NCBI GenBank assembly: GCA_021791415.1
Contig: JAJYWQ010000050.1
Coordinates: 1-64,000, forward strand
From: a bacterium
GTDB lineage: Bacteria; Chloroflexota; Dormibacteria; Aeolococcales; Bog-877
Direction: 5' to 3'
DNA length: 64,000 nt
Part shown: one piece after another, positions 44,392 to 52,018 of the stretch
Numbering within the stretch: position 1 is the stretch's first letter
How the letters are laid out: the number at the start of each line of letters is the position of its first letter
Notes under the pieces: model-generated
Database searches by the model: none
What the model saw: only the letters and a program-made list of their open reading frames with translations
What the model was told of the DNA's origin: nothing
Made by a program: the position numbers and the translations under genes

Positions 44392-44989
44392 CTTCACCAG
44401 AGGAAACGCCCCTGGTCGACGTATCAACCATCCCAGCTCCATACTCACTTCCCAGCCGAGCCCGGAGCCGGGCCTTGGCGGCGGCCAGCCGGGAAGCCAC
44501 CGTCTGCTCGGGGACCCTGAGGGCGACGGCTATCTCCCGATTGGAGTAGCCGTGAAGGTGGCGCAGGACGATCACCGCAGCCTGCTTGGGGGGGAGGCCG
44601 GCCAGCTCCCTCGTGAGGACCGATCCCTCCGGGGCGGTGGGGTCAGGACCAGCTGCCGGCAGGCCGAGCCGCCGCACCAGCTCACCGACCTGGCGCAACC
44701 GCTCGCGGCGGCGATGGGAGACGGCCACGTTGATGGCGATCCTATGGAGCCAGGCTTCCGCCGGCGCCACCTCCCGCCATCTCGGCCAGGCCCTGTAGGC
44801 CCGCACGAAGGCCTCCTGAGCGCAATCTTCGGCGGCCTCGCGGTCGTGCAGCATCCCCACCAGGGTCGCCAGGATCCGGGGGTACGCCACCCGGTAGAGG
44901 CGGTCGAAGTCCTCGTCGTTCCCGGGCCGGTACGGCGCGGCTCCGGGCTCCCCGGACGGCGGGTCGGGCGGAGCCGCTGGGGTGGTCAA
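44375..44989 (-). CDS. ECF-type RNA polymerase sigma factor
   Basis: A 204-residue sigma factor with region 2 (about 28-95: Y-P-R-I-L-A-T-L-V-G-M-L-H-D-R-E-A-A-E-D-C-A-Q-E-A-F) and region 4 (about 130-180: L-P-P-K-Q-A-A-V-I-V-L-R-H-L-H-G-Y-S-N-R-E-I-A). It resembles SigE/SigM-like groups regulated by a membrane anti-sigma, which fits the overlapping downstream gene. The TTG at 44989 is the first standard codon in frame, without a ribosome site; coding-like sequence may continue a few codons upstream, so the start is uncertain. Confidence 0.88.
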   Translation of the reverse strand: MTTPAAPPDPPSGEPGAAPYRPGNDEDFDRLYRVAYPRILATLVGMLHDREAAEDCAQEAFVRAYRAWPRWREVAPAEAWLHRIAINVAVSHRRRERLRQVGELVRRLGLPAAGPDPTAPEGSVLTRELAGLPPKQAAVIVLRHLHGYSNREIAVALRVPEQTVASRLAAAKARLRARLGSEYGAGMVDTSTRGVSSGEDAPGK

Positions 44990-45045
44990 CGAGCGCGGGC
45001 CATCGCCATAGAAACGCTCCAGCTTCCCAGTTCACCCAGGATGGG

Positions 45046-45660
45046 TCAGTCGAGAAGTGGAACAAAGCGGCAGGGCCCGAGCGCCTCTCGGTGCCACTCT
45101 CCGCCGCCGCCAAGGCGGAGCCGCACCAGCTCCTGCTCCTCCGGGCCACCGAGGGGCGCCAGGAAAGCGCCACCCTGGGCCACCTGCGCGAGGAGCGCCT
45201 CGGGCACCGTCCCAGCCGCGGCCGAGATCACCACCGCCTGGAACGGGGCCCGGTCCGGGGCCCCCCTGCGGCCATCCTGGCAGCGCACCTCGACCTTCCC
45301 CACCCCTGCCCGGCTCAGGTTGTGACGGGCGGTCGCGGCCAGCTCGGGGATGAGCTCCAGGGTCACCACCTCGGAAGCTCCCGCGGCGCGGAGCACCGCG
45401 GCCATGTAGCCGCTCCCGGCACCCACCTCCAGCACCCGGGCTCCCGAGAGCGGCAGCAGCGCCGCCACCATCACCCCCACCATCTCCGGCTGGGAGCAGG
45501 TCTGCCCCCAGCCGATCGCCAGCGGCCGGTTCTGGTAGGCGAGCGGCTGCTCCCGGGCCGGCAGGAAGAGCTCCCGCGGGACCCGGCGCAAGGCCGCCCT
45601 CGCCGCCGGAGGGAGGACCGGCGCGAGCCGCTCCCACAGCTGCTCGCGCTCCGCCCTCAG
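45046..45660 (-). CDS. pcm: Protein-L-isoaspartate O-methyltransferase
   Basis: A 204-residue SAM-dependent repair methyltransferase for isoaspartyl residues. The N-terminal P-R-E-L-F-L-P and the G-Q-T-C-S-Q-P-E-M-V motif are typical of the family (usual form GQTIS-P), and SAM binding is at V-L-E-V-G-A-G-S-G-Y. No ATG, GTG or TTG precedes the conserved start in frame within a reasonable distance; the best start is CTG 45660, which overlaps the upstream stop as CTGA, mirroring the ATGA/GTGA/TTGA overlaps nearby. Confidence 0.85.
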   Translation of the reverse strand: MRAEREQLWERLAPVLPPAARAALRRVPRELFLPAREQPLAYQNRPLAIGWGQTCSQPEMVGVMVAALLPLSGARVLEVGAGSGYMAAVLRAAGASEVVTLELIPELAATARHNLSRAGVGKVEVRCQDGRRGAPDRAPFQAVVISAAAGTVPEALLAQVAQGGAFLAPLGGPEEQELVRLRLGGGGEWHREALGPCRFVPLLD

Positions 45661-46370
45661 CCGGCGCTCAGGATCTGGAGGCAGTGGTTGACGTCCTCGC
45701 TGTAAAGGTCGGTTGGCACCCGGGCCGGGACCGCGCCCCGCCCCACGGGCATGAAGAAGCCGTACTGGGGGGTGGGGTTGACCAGCGCCAGCGGGATGCC
45801 CCGGCGCACCGGGGGAAAGACGGCCAGGAGCCAGACGGCGGCCCCGGGGTTGACGTCCGCCGAGCAGAGGTCCAGCCGGTTGCTGGAGAGGACCAGGATC
45901 GGCCGGATCGGGTCGTAGTAGCTGAGCTGCACCTGGCTGCGGGCCCCTGCGGGCACCAGGTGCAAGGTGCCGCCGTTGGCGGCGGTGGTCTCCAGCACCA
46001 CCTGGGTGAGGCCGACGCCGCAGGTGGACGCCCCCGGGTTCCGGGCCAGGGCCACCACCTCCAGCAGTGGACCCAGCCCCGCCAGCTGGCGTGCGTCCCG
46101 GGCCTCGGGCCCGGAGAGGAGGGGGAGGATGTCGGCCAGGGGCACCTGGCGGCTGTAGTAGAAGGCGATGCTGCTGTGATCCACGTAGAAGCCGCCGTCG
46201 GGGCTGCAGGCGGCACTCCCCTCGCTCACCGGCCGGGCGTGCGAGCTGACCGGGAGCTGGCCGGTCAGCGCCCGCTGAGCGCCGGCGGCGCTGGTGACGC
46301 CGGCCCCGCAGGCCGAGAGGGTGAGGGCCAGCAGAACCAACGCCCCCACCCCCCGTCGGGGGAAGAACAC
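45657..46370 (-). CDS. Predicted lipoprotein of unknown function
   Basis: A 237-residue secreted protein. A short positive N-terminus (F-F-P-R-R), a hydrophobic stretch and the lipobox L-S-A-C (C21) define a lipoprotein signal peptide. The mature part has several Cys (C-S-P-D, S-T-C-G, L-C-S-A-D, H-C-L) that may pair; no domain is recognised. GTG 46370 starts 3 nt after the pyrE stop; an earlier in-frame start would bury the signal peptide. Its stop overlaps the pcm start. Confidence 0.75.
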   Translation of the reverse strand: MFFPRRGVGALVLLALTLSACGAGVTSAAGAQRALTGQLPVSSHARPVSEGSAACSPDGGFYVDHSSIAFYYSRQVPLADILPLLSGPEARDARQLAGLGPLLEVVALARNPGASTCGVGLTQVVLETTAANGGTLHLVPAGARSQVQLSYYDPIRPILVLSSNRLDLCSADVNPGAAVWLLAVFPPVRRGIPLALVNPTPQYGFFMPVGRGAVPARVPTDLYSEDVNHCLQILSAG

Positions 46371-46372
46371 GG

Positions 46373-46957
46373 CTACGGCCGCCCCCCCGGGGCGGGAGAT
46401 CCGGCGAGCAGCTCCGAGCGGGTGAAGATGGCCCGGAGCCGATGGCCGGCGGCCTCCACCCGCTCCCGGCCGCCCTCCTCCCGGTCCAGCAGGGTGTACA
46501 GGCATACCACCCGGGCGCCCGCCGCCTGCACCCGCTCGGCGGCCGCGAGCAGTGAGCCGCCGCTGGTGAGGGCGTCGTCGACGACGGCCACCGGCTGGCC
46601 CGGGGTCGGGGGAGGGCCGGCGAACTCCCCGCCCACCCCGTGCTCCTTGGTGCCCTTGCGGACGATGAACGCCGCCACCCGCGGGCCCCCGTCCAGGGCG
46701 CTGCAGAGCGCGACGGCGGTGACCATGGGGTCTGCGCCCAGGGTGGGCCCGCCAACCGCCTGTGCGCCATCCTCGCGGGCGAACTCCAGCAGCGCCCTCC
46801 CCACCAGGAGGGCCCCGACCGGGTCCAGGGTCACCAGCCGGCCGTCGAAGTAGTAGGGGCTCCGACGGCCACTGGTCAGGAGGAAGTCCCCCACCCTGAA
46901 GGCCCGGTCCAGCATCAGCCGGAGAAGCGTCTGCCGCTCCTCGGCGCTGAGCGGCAT
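46373..46957 (-). CDS. pyrE: Orotate phosphoribosyltransferase
   Basis: A 194-residue enzyme of pyrimidine synthesis that converts orotate and PRPP to orotidine 5'-phosphate. F-L-L-T-S-G-R-R-S-P-Y-Y-F-D near the N-terminus and G-G-P-T-L-G-A-D-P are family motifs; the PRPP-binding loop is V-A-V-V-D-D-A-L-T-S-G-G-S (about 120-132); R-K-G-T-K-E-H-G supplies the catalytic flexible loop. ATG 46957 overlaps the gcvPB stop by one base (TGATG), an unusual companion for glycine cleavage genes. Confidence 0.92.
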   Translation of the reverse strand: MPLSAEERQTLLRLMLDRAFRVGDFLLTSGRRSPYYFDGRLVTLDPVGALLVGRALLEFAREDGAQAVGGPTLGADPMVTAVALCSALDGGPRVAAFIVRKGTKEHGVGGEFAGPPPTPGQPVAVVDDALTSGGSLLAAAERVQAAGARVVCLYTLLDREEGGRERVEAAGHRLRAIFTRSELLAGSPAPGGRP

Positions 46958-48441
46958 CAGCCGCCGGTCGGGGGCCGCCAGCGCAGCACCAGGTGGCGCG
47001 CGGCGCGCACCTCGTCCACCCGCCCGACCGGGGCCTGGTGCGGCGCCGAGAGCAGGGCCTCGGGGTCCCGTCCCCCCTCCTCCACTATCAGGCGCACTAC
47101 CTCCGCCAGGTCGTCAAGGGAGCGCTTGGACTCGGTCTCGGTCACTTCGAACATCATCGCCTCGGGGACGGTGCTGGGGAAGTAGACGGTGGGCGGATGG
47201 ACCCCGTAGTCGATCATCCGCTTGGCGATGTCCAGGGCCCTCAGCTCCCGGTGGGCCGAGCGCTTGGGAGTGGCCACGAACTCATGGAAAGTGTCGGTCT
47301 CCAGCTGGGTGGGCAGGACCTGGCGCAGGCGGGCGCGCAGGTAGCGGCTGTTGAGCACCGCATCCCGGGCGACCTCTCCGATCTCGTTCCCATAGGCCAG
47401 GATGTAGGCATACGCCCGGACCAGCATCCCGAAGTTGCCGAAGTAGGCCCGGACCTTGCCCACGCTCTGGGGGAGGTCGGAGTCGAGGAGGTAGCCGTCC
47501 CCCTGGCGGCGGATCCTCGGGACGGGGAGGTAGGGCTCCAGCTCGGCCCGCACCCCCACCGGACCGGCGCCCGGCCCGCCCCCGCCGTGAGGCGTGGAGA
47601 AGGTCTTGTGGAGGTTCAGGTGGACCACGTCGAAGCCCATGTCCCCGGGCCGGGCCACCCCCACCAGGGCGTTGAGGTTGGCGCCGTCGTAGTAGACCAG
47701 CGCTCCCGCGCGGTGAGCCATCTCCGCCATCTCCTCGATGGAGCGCTCGAAGATGCCGAGGGTGTTGGGGTTGGTGAGCATCACCGCCGCCACCTCAGGG
47801 CCGAGTTTGGCCCGGAGGTCTTCCAGGTCCACCGTGCCGTCCGGCGAGCTGGCCACCGTCTCCACCTGGAAACCGAGCTGGGCGGCACTCGCCGGGTTGG
47901 TGCCGTGGGCGGTGTCCGGCACGATCACCTTGATCCGCGAGTGGTCCCCCCGGCTGCGATGGTGGGCCTGGATCATGCGGAGGCCGGTCCACTCCCCGTG
48001 GGCCCCGGCGGCCGGCTGCAGCGAGACGGCGTCCATCCCGGTGATCTCGCAGAGAAGTCGCTCCAGCCCCCACATCAGCTCCAGAGCCCCCTGGATCGAG
48101 TCCACCGGCTGCCAGGGATGCAGGTCGGCGAACCCCGGAAGGGCCGCCAACCGTTCGTTGATGGCGGGGTTGTACTTCATGGTGCAGGACCCCAGCGGGT
48201 AGCCGCCCTGCTGCAGGTTGTGGTTGCGCCGCGCCAGCCGGCCGAAGTGTCTGGCCAGGTCGGGCTCGCTCACCTGGGGGATGTGGGCGGGAACCCGGCG
48301 GCGCCAGCGCTCCGGGATCGCCTCGTCGGCGCCCGGGCCGGGCACCCCCGCCGCGGGAAGCCTGGGGCCCGAGCCAGCCTCCTTAGCGATCTCAAAGACC
48401 AGGGGCTCCTCCCCCGCCCACGCCGGCTGAGGGCCGCTCAC
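46957..48441 (-). CDS. gcvPB: Glycine dehydrogenase (decarboxylating) subunit 2
   Basis: A 494-residue PLP-dependent half of the two-subunit P-protein that decarboxylates glycine. The PLP Lys is K279 in N-L-H-K-T-F, followed by the Gly-rich H-G-G-G-G-P-G-A-G loop. G-S-C-T-M-K-Y-N-P (about 84-92) is another family landmark. GTG 48441 overlaps the gcvPA stop (GTGA). Split P-proteins are typical of Gram-positives, Thermotogae and Chloroflexi rather than proteobacteria. Confidence 0.96.
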   Translation of the reverse strand: MSGPQPAWAGEEPLVFEIAKEAGSGPRLPAAGVPGPGADEAIPERWRRRVPAHIPQVSEPDLARHFGRLARRNHNLQQGGYPLGSCTMKYNPAINERLAALPGFADLHPWQPVDSIQGALELMWGLERLLCEITGMDAVSLQPAAGAHGEWTGLRMIQAHHRSRGDHSRIKVIVPDTAHGTNPASAAQLGFQVETVASSPDGTVDLEDLRAKLGPEVAAVMLTNPNTLGIFERSIEEMAEMAHRAGALVYYDGANLNALVGVARPGDMGFDVVHLNLHKTFSTPHGGGGPGAGPVGVRAELEPYLPVPRIRRQGDGYLLDSDLPQSVGKVRAYFGNFGMLVRAYAYILAYGNEIGEVARDAVLNSRYLRARLRQVLPTQLETDTFHEFVATPKRSAHRELRALDIAKRMIDYGVHPPTVYFPSTVPEAMMFEVTETESKRSLDDLAEVVRLIVEEGGRDPEALLSAPHQAPVGRVDEVRAARHLVLRWRPPTGG

Positions 48442-49793
48442 GCCATCACCTCGGCCGGACGGGCCCCCTGGACCACCCCGAGCAGCGCGGCCCTGTACCG
48501 ATCGATGGCGCCAGGCGAGGACATCTCGGTGGCGCAGACCAAGATCCGGTTCCCCTCCAGAGGATGGCCGGCGAGGATGCCCTCCTCGGCCAGCCGGCGG
48601 CAGACCTCCGCTCCGGGCAGCGGCGTCTCCAGGACGAACTCCCAGAGGAACTCCCCGGGGAGGGGAAGCCGGCAGCCCGGAAGTTCGGAGAGCAGCTGGG
48701 CAAGCCGGTGGGCCCGCCGGTAGGAGATTTCGGCCACCTGGCGCAGGCCGGCCGACCCCATCTTGGCGAGATAGGCAGTCGCCGCCAGAGCCATGAGCGC
48801 GTGGTTGGTGCAGATGTTGGAGGTCGCCCGCTCCCTGCGGATGTGCTGCTCGCGCGTCTGCAGAGTGAGGGTGTAGGCCCGGCCGCCGCGGCTGTCGACG
48901 GTGAGGCCCACCAGCCGTCCCGGCATGCGCCGAACCAGCTCCTGCCGGCAGGCCAGCAGCCCGACGGTGGGCCCTCCCAGCTGCGGGGGGATTCCCAGCT
49001 GCTGGCCGTCCCCGGCGGCCAGGTCCGCGCCCTCGGCGCCGGGAGGCTGGACCACGGCGGCGGCCACCGGGTCCGCGGCCACGAGACCGAGGGCGCCCTT
49101 GGCATGGGCCAGCTCCATCAACTCCGCCACCGGCTCCAACTGGCCGAAGAAGTTGGGCTGGGGGACCGCCAGCACGGCCGCCGGTGAGGCGGCGAGCGCC
49201 GCCTCGGCCCGAGACAGGTCCGTCGTTCCGGACGCGGACGAGGGGAGCAGCTCCAGCTCCGCGCCCCGGCCGTCCGCGTAGGTCTGGAGCACCCTAAGGG
49301 CCTCCGGGTGCAGCGTCGAGGCGGCCAGGATCCGGGCCCGCCCGGTATGGGCCACCGCCAGCAGCGCCCCCTCGGCGACCGCCGTGGCGCCGTCGTACAT
49401 GGAGGCGTTGGCCACATCCAGGTCGTACAGCTCTGCCACCATCGATTGGAACTCGAAGATGGTCTGCAGGTACCCCTGACTGGCCTCCGCCTGGTAGGGC
49501 GTGTAGGCGGTGTAGAACTCCGGGCGGGCGATCGTGGCCAGCACCACTGCTGGGATGAAGCGGGAGTAGATACCCGCTCCCAGGAAGCAATCCCACCGGG
49601 CAAGCTCCCGGTTGCGGCGCGCCAGCCGCTCCAGCTCGGCGGCCAGCTCCGGCTCGCTCAGCGGCTCGGGAAGATCGAGACGGCGGCCCAGAAGGTGGCG
49701 GGGCACCTCGCGGAACAGCTCGTCCACCGACCTGGCGCCGATCTCGGCCAGCATCTCGGCGCGCTCCGTCTCGGTGTTGGGCAGGTAGGCCAT
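48438..49793 (-). CDS. gcvPA: Glycine dehydrogenase (decarboxylating) subunit 1
   Basis: A 451-residue partner of GcvPB, PLP fold type I but without the Lys. Family landmarks include M-A-Y-L-P-N-T-E at the start, F-L-G-A-G-I-Y and the Y-T-P-Y-Q-A-E-A-S-Q-G motif (about 99-109). ATG 49793 has GAGGA 7-8 nt upstream. The gene lies 38 nt after gcvH. Confidence 0.96.
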   Translation of the reverse strand: MAYLPNTETERAEMLAEIGARSVDELFREVPRHLLGRRLDLPEPLSEPELAAELERLARRNRELARWDCFLGAGIYSRFIPAVVLATIARPEFYTAYTPYQAEASQGYLQTIFEFQSMVAELYDLDVANASMYDGATAVAEGALLAVAHTGRARILAASTLHPEALRVLQTYADGRGAELELLPSSASGTTDLSRAEAALAASPAAVLAVPQPNFFGQLEPVAELMELAHAKGALGLVAADPVAAAVVQPPGAEGADLAAGDGQQLGIPPQLGGPTVGLLACRQELVRRMPGRLVGLTVDSRGGRAYTLTLQTREQHIRRERATSNICTNHALMALAATAYLAKMGSAGLRQVAEISYRRAHRLAQLLSELPGCRLPLPGEFLWEFVLETPLPGAEVCRRLAEEGILAGHPLEGNRILVCATEMSSPGAIDRYRAALLGVVQGARPAEVMA

Positions 49794-49831
49794 GACCGTT
49801 CCTCAGAACTTCAAGCTTCGGATGGCGGCGC

Positions 49832-50221
49832 TCAGTGGGAGTCGCTCTCCGCGAAGGCATCGTACGCCTGGGCGTCGAGAAGGTCGGTCGGAATCTCGCC
49901 CTCCAGCCGTACTCGGAGAAGCCAGCCCGCGCCCTGAGGGTCCTGGTTGACCACCTCCGGAGCGGACACCGCCGCCTGATTCACCTCCACAACCTCGCCG
50001 CTGACCGGGGAGTAGAGGTCGCTGGCGGCCTTGACCGACTCGACTGCGCCGAAGCGCTGTCCGGCGGAGAGGTGCGCCCCGGCCGCGGGGAGCTCCAGGA
50101 AGATGACATCGCCGAGCTGGGCCTGGGCGTGGTCGCTGATGCCGATCACCGCCTCTCCCGCCCCCTCGGGGCGCACCCACTCGTGGGTTCTGGTGAAGCG
50201 GACAGGGCTGGGGTCAGACAC
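49832..50221 (-). CDS. gcvH: Glycine cleavage system H protein
   Basis: A 129-residue lipoyl carrier that shuttles the aminomethyl group between P, T and L proteins. The lipoylated residue is K64 in G-A-V-E-S-V-K-A-A-S-D. The GTG at 50221 has a strong GAGGAGGTG ribosome site, consistent with the high amount of H protein needed. No lpdA or lipoate ligase is in the window. Confidence 0.96.
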   Translation of the reverse strand: MSDPSPVRFTRTHEWVRPEGAGEAVIGISDHAQAQLGDVIFLELPAAGAHLSAGQRFGAVESVKAASDLYSPVSGEVVEVNQAAVSAPEVVNQDPQGAGWLLRVRLEGEIPTDLLDAQAYDAFAESDSH

Positions 50222-50257
50222 GGGGGCACCTCCTCTCGATTGCCGGACGCTGGACGC

Positions 50258-51358
50258 TCACGTGGGCCGGCGATAGAACGGAAGGGACACCACCTGGGCC
50301 GCGCCGGCCTCGGCGGGGTCGGCACGCAGCATGACCTCAACCTCGCTGCCTTTCGGAGCCGAGCCGGGCCGAACGTACCCCATGGCGATTCCGGATCCCA
50401 CGGAGAAGCCGTAGCTGCCGCTGGTGACCTCGCCGATGGGCTCGCCGGCCGCCAGGATCGCCTGGTGGGGCCGGGGTATGCCCCGCCCCCGGAGCCGGAG
50501 ACCGATGAACGAGAGCTGGGGCTGGGCCTTGGCCCGAAGCAACGCGTCGCGGCCGAGAAAGTCCCCCTTGTCGAACTTCACCACCCAGCCAAGCCCTGCG
50601 CTGATGGGGTCGCGCTCCAGGGTGATGTCCTGACCGTACAGCCGGAAGCCGGCCTCCAGCCGCAGGGTGTCCCGCGCTCCCAGCCCGGCCGGCAGCAGCC
50701 CGTGGCCACGGCCGTGGTCCAGCATGCCTTGGAAGAGCCCCTCGGCCGCGTCCCGGTCGCAATACAGCTCAAAGCCGTCTTCACCCGTGTAGCCGGTGCG
50801 GGAGATGCGCACGGGGATCCCGAGCACGCGGCCCGGCCGGTGATGGTAGTAGGGGATCGCCCCCAGCTCGGCGCCTTCCGCCAGCGGCCCGAGGATCTGA
50901 AGAGAGAGCGGGCCCTGCAGCGCGATCAGGCAGGTCTGGTCCGACTGGTCCTCCAGCTCGACCCCCGACGGTGGCTGCTGCCTCCGCATCCAGGCCAGAT
51001 CGTCGTCGTGGCGCGCCGCGTTGACCACGCACATGTAGCCGTCGGGGTCGCGGTACACCAGCAGGTCGTCGACGATCCCTCCGTCCTCCCGGCACATCAC
51101 GGTGTACAGCGCCTGGCCGACCTCGAGCTTGCCGACGTCGTTGGTCACGAGCCGCTGCAGGTAGGCCGGGGCACCCGGGCCGCCAACCCGGACCTCGCCC
51201 ATGTGGGAGACGTCGAAGAGACCGGCGCGCTCCCGCACCGCCCGGTGCTCCTCGCGGATGCTGCTGTACTGCAGGGGCATCTGGTAGCCGGCGAAGGGCA
51301 CCATCCTGGCTCCCAGGCGGCGGTGCAGGGCGCCCAGCGGCACCTCCTTTTCGCTCAC
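50258..51358 (-). CDS. gcvT: Aminomethyltransferase (glycine cleavage T protein)
   Basis: A 366-residue folate-binding enzyme that releases ammonia from the H-protein intermediate and makes methylene-tetrahydrofolate. M-V-P-F-A-G-Y-x-M-P-L-Q-Y near residue 19, D-V-S-H-M-G-E (about 50-56) and T-G-Y-T-G-E-D-G-F-E are family motifs; the catalytic Asp corresponds to the D of T-N-D-V (about 73). GTG 51358 overlaps the stop of the upstream sigma-like gene (GTGA). Confidence 0.96.
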   Translation of the reverse strand: MSEKEVPLGALHRRLGARMVPFAGYQMPLQYSSIREEHRAVRERAGLFDVSHMGEVRVGGPGAPAYLQRLVTNDVGKLEVGQALYTVMCREDGGIVDDLLVYRDPDGYMCVVNAARHDDDLAWMRRQQPPSGVELEDQSDQTCLIALQGPLSLQILGPLAEGAELGAIPYYHHRPGRVLGIPVRISRTGYTGEDGFELYCDRDAAEGLFQGMLDHGRGHGLLPAGLGARDTLRLEAGFRLYGQDITLERDPISAGLGWVVKFDKGDFLGRDALLRAKAQPQLSFIGLRLRGRGIPRPHQAILAAGEPIGEVTSGSYGFSVGSGIAMGYVRPGSAPKGSEVEVMLRADPAEAGAAQVVSLPFYRRPT

Positions 51359-51963
51359 TCCGGGTCCTCCAAGGCACCTAGCACCTCCGCCATCTCCCGA
51401 TCGTACTGAAGGCGGGCCTCGTCCACCGCCCGCCGGAGCTGGGCCGTTCGGTCCACGGTCCAGCCGAGGTGGGCCGCGAGTTCCAGGTCCGAGGCCGGTC
51501 GGCCCAGCTCGGTTTCCAGGGCCACCACTGCCAGCGCCAACCGCTCCCCGTCCGCCGCCCAGCGCCGGTCGGCGTCCCTGGCCTCCTGCGCCTCCAGCAG
51601 GGTCCCGCGCACGGTGTCGGCCACCGCCTGGCGGACCGCGTCCCGGAATTCCCGGGGGGAGATCTGCGGGTGGGGCGCCAGGCCCTGGACCACCTTGAGC
51701 AGGGCGGTGGTCCCGTCCTGGAAGAGGTCGCCCGCATCCTGACCGTCGTCCAGCCGGGCCACTTCCTCCAGGACCAGCCAGAGGTGGTGCTGGGCCAAGA
51801 GGCGGCGCGGGCGGGCGTCCAGCCCCTGCTCGGAGACCTCGGCCAGGAGCGCCACCACCTCGGCGTCGGGCAGCCTCGGATGTTCGGCCACCAGCTCGCG
51901 CAACCGGACCATCTCCCGGTCCGGCCCCTCCTCCAACGGCTCCCCCGAGGAAGGCGCTCCCAC
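51355..51963 (-). CDS. Divergent sigma-70-like protein lacking region 4
   Basis: About 202 residues. After an acidic N-terminus, residues about 55-135 follow the sigma region 2 pattern (L-A-Q-H-H-L-W-L-V-L-E-E-V-A-R ... D-L-F-Q-D-G-T-T-A-L-L-K-V-V), and residues about 150-190 the region 3 pattern (E-L-G-R-P-A-S-D-L-E-L-A-A-H-L-G-W-T-V-D). The region 4 helix-turn-helix needed for -35 recognition is absent. It is the first gene before gcvT, coupled by GTGA, so it may regulate, or simply ride with, the glycine cleavage operon. GTG 51963 lies 7 nt after a TATACT element. Confidence 0.65.
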   Translation of the reverse strand: MGAPSSGEPLEEGPDREMVRLRELVAEHPRLPDAEVVALLAEVSEQGLDARPRRLLAQHHLWLVLEEVARLDDGQDAGDLFQDGTTALLKVVQGLAPHPQISPREFRDAVRQAVADTVRGTLLEAQEARDADRRWAADGERLALAVVALETELGRPASDLELAAHLGWTVDRTAQLRRAVDEARLQYDREMAEVLGALEDPE

Positions 51964-51970
51964 GTCCTGG

Positions 51971-51976
51971 AGTATA
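51971..51976 (-). promoter_or_regulatory. -10 element of the glycine cleavage operon (near-leaderless)
   Basis: TATACT on the minus strand, 7 nt before the GTG of the sigma-like gene. The short distance leaves no room for a glycine riboswitch. Divergent from the zwf promoter 30 bp away. Confidence 0.55.
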
Positions 51977-52006
51977 GGCGCGACCCGGCCGTCCGCCTGG
52001 CCCCGG

Positions 52007-52012
52007 TACACT
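52007..52012 (+). promoter_or_regulatory. -10 element of zwf (leaderless)
   Basis: TACACT followed by exactly 6 nt and then the GTG start of zwf. No -35 of note and no ribosome site. Confidence 0.6.
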
Positions 52013-52018
52013 CGGGCC

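Noticed and set aside
51964-52018. Glycine riboswitch before the glycine cleavage operon
   Set aside because: Only 7 nt separate the -10 element from the first start codon, and only 55 bp lie between the divergent genes.
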